Positions 33,714 through 38,684 of a stretch of 38,684 nucleotides of DNA are shown piece after piece. The notes under the pieces are model-generated. The model was not told the DNA's origin. It made no database searches and saw nothing but the letters and a program-made list of their open reading frames with translations. This DNA comes from CAZEDU01 sp964511185. Lineage in GTDB: Bacteria > Myxococcota > Myxococcia > Myxococcales > Myxococcaceae. Position 1 is the first letter of the stretch, and each line of letters starts with the position of its first letter. The stretch is from the NCBI GenBank assembly GCA_964511185.1, contig CAZEDU010000038.1, positions 1-38,684 on the forward strand, written 5' to 3'. Position numbers and translations under genes: made by a program.

Positions 33714-34727
33714 CTATCCATGCCGCCGCGCGCGCCACCACGCGCCGGCCGTCGCGCCCACGCCGAGCACCGCCAGCGCCACCCCGAGCGCGCGCCGGTT
33801 CGCGGCCATCCACATCTGCACGCTCGTGTCGCGCGCGCGATCGCCGAACTCTCCGCGCGCGCCGCGATCTCCCGGCACCGGCGCGAAGAGGTTGTCCGCC
33901 CGGTTCGGCTCGACGGGCATCGGGGCTTGCTGTCCTTCATATCCGCGCTTGGCCAAGTACCGGTCCAGCCATCCAGGCACCACGCGCTGACCGACAATCG
34001 CCCGCACCGAGCTCCACCCGAGCCAGCGCTCGCGCACCGGCCGCTCCGCCACCTCGAGCACCGCCCGCGCGATGACCTCGGGCTCGTAAATCGGCGGCAC
34101 CGGCTGCGGGTGCTTGGGCAGCCGCGTGCGCATCACCTCGAACTGCGGCGTGTTCACCGCCGGCAGCTGGAGCATGCAGAGCTTCACCGGGCTCCGGTCG
34201 TGCAACAGCTCCGAGCGCAATGAGTCGGTGAAGCCGCGAATCGCCGCCTTGCTCGCGCAGTACGCGGCCTGCAGCGGAATCGACCGGTACACCAGCGCCG
34301 AGCCAATCTGAATGATGATGCCGCCGCCCTGCGCCTCCATGTGCCGCAGCGCCGCCTGCGTGCCGTGCACGGTGCCCAGGTAGTTCACCTCGGTGACGCG
34401 CCTCACCTCCTCCGCGCGCAGCGCGCGCACCGGCGAGAGCACGGTCACCATCGCGCAGTTGATCCAAACGTCGATGCGCCCCCACAGCCCCGCGACCTCG
34501 TCGGCGAACCGCTCGACCGCCGCGGCGTCCGCCACGTCCACCACCTGGGTCCACGCCTCGCCGCCCAGGGCGTGCACCTCGAGCGCGGCGTGCAGCAGCG
34601 CCTCCTCACTTCGAGCCAAGAGCGCCACCTTCGCGCGCGCCCGACCGAACGCCCGCGCCAGCGCGCGCCCCACGCCGCTCGAGGCGCCGGTCACCACCAC
34701 CGTCTTCCCCACGAGTGGACCCGCCAT
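33714..34727 (-). CDS. SDR-family oxidoreductase with C-terminal membrane anchor
   Basis: Short-chain dehydrogenase/reductase using NAD(P)H; substrate unknown. In the 337-aa protein the cofactor loop is VVVTGASSGVGRALARAFGR (11-30). The acidic turn VVDVAD (62-67) and the triad Ser143, Tyr156 and Lys160 (IGSALVYRS, YCASKAA) are present. The usual NNAG is replaced by INCAMV at 89-94. After the Rossmann core (about 1-240) comes a linker and a hydrophobic segment at about 310-330 (LGVALAVLGVGATAGAWW) followed by RARRHG, suggesting a tail-anchored protein. SDRs of this type appear beside ROK kinases only by chance as far as I know. Confidence 0.88.
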   Translation of the reverse strand: MAGPLVGKTVVVTGASSGVGRALARAFGRARAKVALLARSEEALLHAALEVHALGGEAWTQVVDVADAAAVERFADEVAGLWGRIDVWINCAMVTVLSPVRALRAEEVRRVTEVNYLGTVHGTQAALRHMEAQGGGIIIQIGSALVYRSIPLQAAYCASKAAIRGFTDSLRSELLHDRSPVKLCMLQLPAVNTPQFEVMRTRLPKHPQPVPPIYEPEVIARAVLEVAERPVRERWLGWSSVRAIVGQRVVPGWLDRYLAKRGYEGQQAPMPVEPNRADNLFAPVPGDRGARGEFGDRARDTSVQMWMAANRRALGVALAVLGVGATAGAWWRARRHG

Positions 34728-34746
34728 TTCGCGCCCCCTCCCCGAG

Positions 34747-35289
34747 TCACGCGTGCGCGCGGGTCGGCCACGGCCGGCGCCGCTGCGGCTGCTCCTTCAA
34801 ACCCAGCTGCTTCGCCGACTCGGGCAGGTGCCGGCGGACGAGCCGCGCCAGCGCCTCGCCGTCGATCAGCTCGGCCACTCCCTGCGCCGCGACCTCGGCG
34901 TCGTCGGAGAACACGCCGGTCGTCACCAACACCGGCACGCCGCTCGGGGCGACGCGGCTGAAGTCCACCGCCTGCACCACCTCCACGCTCGACACCGGGC
35001 TCGCGCTCATCGGCAAGCACCGGACCTTGAGCCGCTGGCCCACGCCGTCGGGCCGCTCGAGCAAGAGGTCCACCGCGCCCCGCTCCTCCTGCTCGGACAC
35101 GGTCCCGTACCCCCGCTCCTCGAACAAGCCGGCCACCAGGTCCCCCAGCCGACGCGCGTCGAGCGACGGCAGGCGCCCCAACCCGACGCGCGCCGGCGCC
35201 CGGCGTGGGTTGGCGCCGCTCTGCGCGAGCGCGAGCAAGAAGAAGAGGATCAACGCCAACAGCGCGCTCAAGACCAGGACCGTCGCCAT
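34747..35289 (-). CDS. Membrane-anchored Mrr-like (restriction endonuclease fold) protein, degenerate
   Basis: The 180-aa protein starts MATVLVLSALLALILFFLLA, one N-terminal membrane helix. A domain resembling Mrr_cat follows: LGDLVAGLFEERGYGTVSEQ, then GAVDLLLERPDGVGQRLKVR, then SSVEVVQAVDF and VPVLVTTGVFSDDAEVAAQG, ending IDGEALARLV. These match the 'L..lf...Gy.v......g.Di.l...g....vqcK' pattern. The Asp (in GAVDLLL) is present, but the expected Q-x-K of the core reads R-C-L, so nuclease activity is doubtful. ATG 35289 is used; a TTG three codons earlier is less likely. It is 19 bp upstream of, and co-directional with, the SDR gene, so transcription is likely joint. Confidence 0.6.
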   Translation of the reverse strand: MATVLVLSALLALILFFLLALAQSGANPRRAPARVGLGRLPSLDARRLGDLVAGLFEERGYGTVSEQEERGAVDLLLERPDGVGQRLKVRCLPMSASPVSSVEVVQAVDFSRVAPSGVPVLVTTGVFSDDAEVAAQGVAELIDGEALARLVRRHLPESAKQLGLKEQPQRRRPWPTRAHA

Positions 35290-35458
35290 GCGGATCAAAC
35301 GGTAGGGCGAGCGGACCGCCTCGGCCCGCCTCGACGCACGCTGGGCAAGCGGGCGGCTTTTCGACTCACCGACAGTCGCCGCGCCCCCCCGAACAATTGA
35401 GCGCGCCCACCCGCGGACCTACCTCCGGTCCACCGCAATTCGCACGCCTGAACACCTT

Positions 35459-36106
35459 ATGGCACCGCTCTTCCCCCGATGGTCCAACACGGTCTTCCGC
35501 CTCGTCGGAGCCGCGGTGCTCGCGACCCCGCTCGTGGCGGTCGCGGGGTTGATGCTGTACGTGCGCTCACCGCTGCACACCGGACAGAACGACCCCATCG
35601 AGCAGCCGGTGCAGTTCGATCATCGACACCACGTCAGCGACGAAGGCATCGACTGCCGCTACTGCCATCAGACCGTCGAGCGCTCCCCGTCGGCCGGCGT
35701 GCCCGCGACCGAAGTGTGCATGGGGTGCCACGGGCAAATCTGGAACAAGAGCCCGCTGCTCGACCCGGTCCGCGCGTCGTACTTCCAGGACGAGCCGATT
35801 CGCTGGGAGCGGGTGCATCGGCTGCCGGACTTCGTCTACTTCAACCACGCCGCGCACGTGAACAAGGGCGTCGGCTGCGTCTCGTGCCACGGGCGCGTCG
35901 ACCGCATGGCGCTCGTCGAGCAGGTCGCGCCGCTCACCATGGGCTGGTGCCTCGACTGCCACCGAAACCCCAGCCCGCACCTGCGTCCCCAAGAGCACGT
36001 CTTCTCGATGCAGCCGCTGCCCCGGGAAGCCGCGGGGCAGGGCGCGGACTTGATGCTCGAGCACCGCGTGCAAACCCGCACCAACTGCACCACCTGCCAC
36101 CGATGA
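35459..36106 (+). CDS. actA: Alternative complex III pentaheme cytochrome subunit ActA
   Basis: Multiheme c-type cytochrome subunit of the quinol-oxidising alternative complex III, anchored in the inner membrane facing the periplasm. The 215-aa protein has one N-terminal membrane helix (about 12-34, VFRLVGAAVLATPLVAVAGL) and five CxxCH heme sites: CRYCH 66-70, CMGCH 87-91, CVSCH 140-144, CLDCH 164-168 and CTTCH 210-214. Extra His residues (FDHRHHVS, YFNHAAH) are available as distal ligands. Five hemes and the ActA-like length fit. Its TGA overlaps the actB ATG by 4 bp. I could not identify a clear promoter in the 169 bp upstream. Confidence 0.9.
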   Translation: MAPLFPRWSNTVFRLVGAAVLATPLVAVAGLMLYVRSPLHTGQNDPIEQPVQFDHRHHVSDEGIDCRYCHQTVERSPSAGVPATEVCMGCHGQIWNKSPLLDPVRASYFQDEPIRWERVHRLPDFVYFNHAAHVNKGVGCVSCHGRVDRMALVEQVAPLTMGWCLDCHRNPSPHLRPQEHVFSMQPLPREAAGQGADLMLEHRVQTRTNCTTCHR

Positions 36107-38684
36107 GCGCGCACCGGCCCGACAGCTACGCCTTGCCCGTCGTGTCTTCACGGCCGTGGCGCACCTTGAGCGAGCGCGAAGGGTCGCGCCCACCTTCGCC
36201 CGAGCTCCCCGACGAGCCGTCCGACGCGGTGTCCCGCCGCAGCCTGCTCAAGCTGCTGGGCTCGGGGGTCGCGCTGGCGGGGCTCGAGGGCTGCTTCCGG
36301 CCACCGCCGGAGAAGATTCTCCCGTACTCGAGGAAGCCGGCCGGCGTGGTGCCCGGCGTGCCGCAACACTACGCGACGGCGTTCACGCTCTTGGGACGCG
36401 CGACTGGGCTCGTCGTCGAGAGCTTCGAGGGCAGGCCCACCAAGGTCGAAGGCAACGAGCTGCACCCGACCTCGGCCGGCGCGACGGGCCGCTTCGAGCA
36501 GGCGCTCCTGCCGCAGCTCTACGACCCCCACCGGGCGCGGCTGCCCACGCGGCAAGGCCAACCCATCGCGTGGAAGAGCGTCTTTCAAGACCTCGAGCGG
36601 CTCGCCGCCTCGCACGCGGAAGACGGCGGCGCGCGGCTGCGCTTCCTCGTCGAGCCGACCTCGTCGCTTCTTCACGCCGACCTGCGCCGCCAAATCCTCG
36701 AGCGCTTCCCCCGCGCGGGCTTTCACGCCTGGGCGGCCGGGTTCGACGCCGCCGCGCAGCAGGCCACGCAGACGGCCTTCGGGCGCCCGCTCGAGCGGCT
36801 CCACGCGCTGCGCGACGCCGACGTCATCGCCTGCCTCGACGACGACCTCCTCGACTGCGTCGGCGAAGGCATCCAGCACCTGCGTGCGTTCGCCGACCGC
36901 CGCTCGCCCGAAGGCGCGATGAACCGGCTCTACGTGGTGGAGGCGACCTACACGCAGACCGGCACCATGGCCGACCACCGCCTGCGGCTCGCGCCGTCGC
37001 GCGTGGGCGCCTTCGCCCTCACGCTGGCCGCCGAGCTGACCCGCGAGCTCCCCGCGCTGCGCGCGCTCCTCCCCGGCGCGCCGCCCGCGCTCGAGCCGCA
37101 CGCCGTGAAGCTGGCCCAAGTGCTCGCGCGGGACCTGCTCGCGCACCGCGGGCGCGCGCTCGTCACCGTGGGCGCCGCGCAGCCCGCGTGGGTGCACGCG
37201 CTCGCCCTGGCGATGAACGACGCGCTCGGCGCCGTCGGCGCCACGCTGCGCTTCATCGAGCCGGTGAGGCTGGACGCGCGCGCGGGGCTCGACGCGGTGG
37301 GCGCGCTGGTGGACGAGCTGAGCGCGGGGGCCGTCGACACGCTCGTCGTCACGGCCTTCAACCCGCTCTACAGCGTGCCGGCCGACGCGGGGCTCGCCGA
37401 CGCGTTCGGGAAGGTCCCCAACACCGTCTGCTGGGGCGCCTACCAAGACGAGACCGCCGCGCGCGCCCGCTGGCACCTGCCCGCCGCGCACCTGCTCGAG
37501 AGCTGGGGCGACACGCGCGCCGCCGACGGCACCGCGAGCCTGGTGCAGCCGCTCATCTCGCCGCTGTTCGATGGCATCGACGAAGCGCGGCTGCTCGGCG
37601 CCTTCACGCGCGAGGCCGACTTGACCACGCACCAGCGGCTGCAAGCGCTCTGGCGCGAGCGGACGGGGCGGCCGGCGGACTTCGAGCGGCGGTGGGGGCA
37701 GTGGCTCGCCGACGGGGTGATTCCCGACACCCAGGCGGCGACCGCGGCGGCGCGCGTCGACCTCGAGGCGCTGGCCGGCCTCACCCGACGCGCGGCCGTG
37801 CCGCCCAGCGACGGCCTCGAGCTTCGCTTCCACCTCGACGCCAAGGTGCACGACGGCCGCTTCGCCAACAACGCCTGGCTGCAAGAGCTGCCAGACCCCA
37901 TCACCAAGCTCACCTGGGACAACGCCGCGCTGGTGAGCCCGGCCACTGCGGCGCAGCTCGGCCTGCGCTCGGAAGACGTCGCGCGGCTCGAGCGCGGCGG
38001 CGTGGCGCTGGAGGCGCCGGTGGAGATCATCCCCGGCATGGCCGATGGCGTCGTGGCGTTGGCGCTCGGCTACGGCCGGTCGGGCGCCGAGGAGATCGCG
38101 CGCGACGTCGGCGTGAACGTCAACACGCTGCGCCGCGCGGCCGCGCCGTGGATCGACACCGGCCTTCAGGTGCAGCGCACGGGGAAGACGCACCGCCTCG
38201 CCACCACCCAAGGGCACTGGGACATGGACGGCCGGCCCATCGCGCTCTCGGTCGAGCGCGAGCGGCTCACGCCCGAGACGTTCGAGTCGCAGCGCGGCGA
38301 GCTCCCGTCGATTTTCCCGCCCCTGGTGCACGCCCAGCCGAAGACGCCCGACAAGCCGCTCGCGGTGGCGCGCTGGGCCATGGGCATCGACCTGTCGCGC
38401 TGCATCGGCTGCAGCGCGTGCGTGGTCGCCTGCCAGGCGGAGAACAACATCCCCACCGTCGGCAAGGAGCAGGTGCTCAAAAGCCGGGAGATGCACTGGC
38501 TGCGCGTCGACCGGTACTTCGAAGGCCCCATCGAGAACCCGACCGTGGTGCACCAGCCGCTGATGTGCGTGCACTGCGAGAAGGCGCCCTGCGAGTACGT
38601 GTGCCCGGTCAACGCCACGGTGCACAGCGACGAAGGCCTGAACGAGATGGTCTACAACCGCTGCGTCGGCACGCGGTTCTGCTC
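36103..38684 (+). CDS. actB: Alternative complex III iron-sulfur subunit ActB (5' part, runs off window)
   Basis: Large periplasmic subunit of alternative complex III, related to molybdopterin oxidoreductases but with a fused ferredoxin-like domain. About 860 residues are visible and the reading frame is open to the window end. A Tat signal lies at SRRSLLKLLGSGVALAG (Arg45-Arg46). A long molybdopterin-oxidoreductase-like region follows (about 70-750) without the N-terminal Fe-S Cys of active members, as in the known family. The 4Fe-4S region then begins: CIGCSACVVAC (Cys767, 770, 773, 777) and CVHCEKAPCEYVC (Cys822, 825, 830, 834). The start overlaps actA by 4 bp. Genes for ActC-ActF would be expected just beyond the window. 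Confidence 0.92.
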   Translation, partial: MSAHRPDSYALPVVSSRPWRTLSEREGSRPPSPELPDEPSDAVSRRSLLKLLGSGVALAGLEGCFRPPPEKILPYSRKPAGVVPGVPQHYATAFTLLGRATGLVVESFEGRPTKVEGNELHPTSAGATGRFEQALLPQLYDPHRARLPTRQGQPIAWKSVFQDLERLAASHAEDGGARLRFLVEPTSSLLHADLRRQILERFPRAGFHAWAAGFDAAAQQATQTAFGRPLERLHALRDADVIACLDDDLLDCVGEGIQHLRAFADRRSPEGAMNRLYVVEATYTQTGTMADHRLRLAPSRVGAFALTLAAELTRELPALRALLPGAPPALEPHAVKLAQVLARDLLAHRGRALVTVGAAQPAWVHALALAMNDALGAVGATLRFIEPVRLDARAGLDAVGALVDELSAGAVDTLVVTAFNPLYSVPADAGLADAFGKVPNTVCWGAYQDETAARARWHLPAAHLLESWGDTRAADGTASLVQPLISPLFDGIDEARLLGAFTREADLTTHQRLQALWRERTGRPADFERRWGQWLADGVIPDTQAATAAARVDLEALAGLTRRAAVPPSDGLELRFHLDAKVHDGRFANNAWLQELPDPITKLTWDNAALVSPATAAQLGLRSEDVARLERGGVALEAPVEIIPGMADGVVALALGYGRSGAEEIARDVGVNVNTLRRAAAPWIDTGLQVQRTGKTHRLATTQGHWDMDGRPIALSVERERLTPETFESQRGELPSIFPPLVHAQPKTPDKPLAVARWAMGIDLSRCIGCSACVVACQAENNIPTVGKEQVLKSREMHWLRVDRYFEGPIENPTVVHQPLMCVHCEKAPCEYVCPVNATVHSDEGLNEMVYNRCVGTRFC

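Noticed and set aside
36148..38625. Long minus-strand open frame opposite actB
   Set aside because: It is a shadow of the actB reading frame, which has Tat and Fe-S motifs and a 4-bp overlap with actA.

Overview
The window is GC-rich DNA with strongly GC-biased third codon positions. Its gene content points to a myxobacterium (phylum Myxococcota, Deltaproteobacteria in older schemes). It has many secreted lipoproteins with Asp/Gly/Ala-rich linkers and Cys-rich 'CSGxC...CGxC' segments, a DUF1592/DUF1552 pair, a TonB receptor carrying its own TonB C-terminal domain, and an alternative complex III operon. No rRNA, tRNA, CRISPR array, intact insertion sequence or prophage was seen. Assignments rest on reading motifs by eye; no database search was possible.

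Layout. 1-661: the tail of a DUF3857/DUF3858-type protein cut off by an in-frame stop, a small unknown gene, and a perfect 8-bp inverted repeat. 662-4926: a lytic transglycosylase on the minus strand, divergent from an exbB-exbD-tonB cluster. 4995-10283: a tightly packed sugar locus made of a cytoplasmic MGH1/GH63-type glycosidase followed by a complete ABC importer (ATPase, two permeases, binding lipoprotein) joined by 4-bp ATGA/GTGA overlaps. 10391-14203: a DUF1592-type lipoprotein, a Tat-exported DUF1552 protein and a small lipoprotein. 14291-16028: a CBS-CBS-cold-shock-like fusion, convergent with a secreted MsrB-MsrA fusion. 16097-16219 is a striking hexanucleotide repeat with dyad symmetry.

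16298-22632: a plus-strand block with an HEATH-motif protein and a subtilisin-like protease that overlap by 8 bp, then a PHP-domain metallohydrolase and a large propeller lipoprotein. 22649-24252: a minus-strand pair, a glutathione-independent formaldehyde dehydrogenase and a GlcG/HbpS-like protein, overlapping by 4 bp. 24481-29649: a lipoprotein, the TonB-dependent receptor (interrupted near its start by a 10-N assembly gap) and an IPT/TIG lipoprotein, probably one unit. 29825-35289: a small unknown gene, a monofunctional peptidoglycan glycosyltransferase, a secreted HETWH-motif protein, a ROK sugar kinase, an SDR oxidoreductase with a C-terminal anchor and a membrane-anchored degenerate Mrr-like protein. 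35459-38684: actA and the 5' part of actB of alternative complex III.

How parts may work together (inference): the ExbB/ExbD/TonB cluster could energise the receptor at 25805. The ABC importer would bring in a small glycoside that the signal-less glycosidase cleaves in the cytoplasm. The best candidate for an undescribed system is the pair of signal-less putative proteases at 16298-18749, preceded by the repetitive dyad element.
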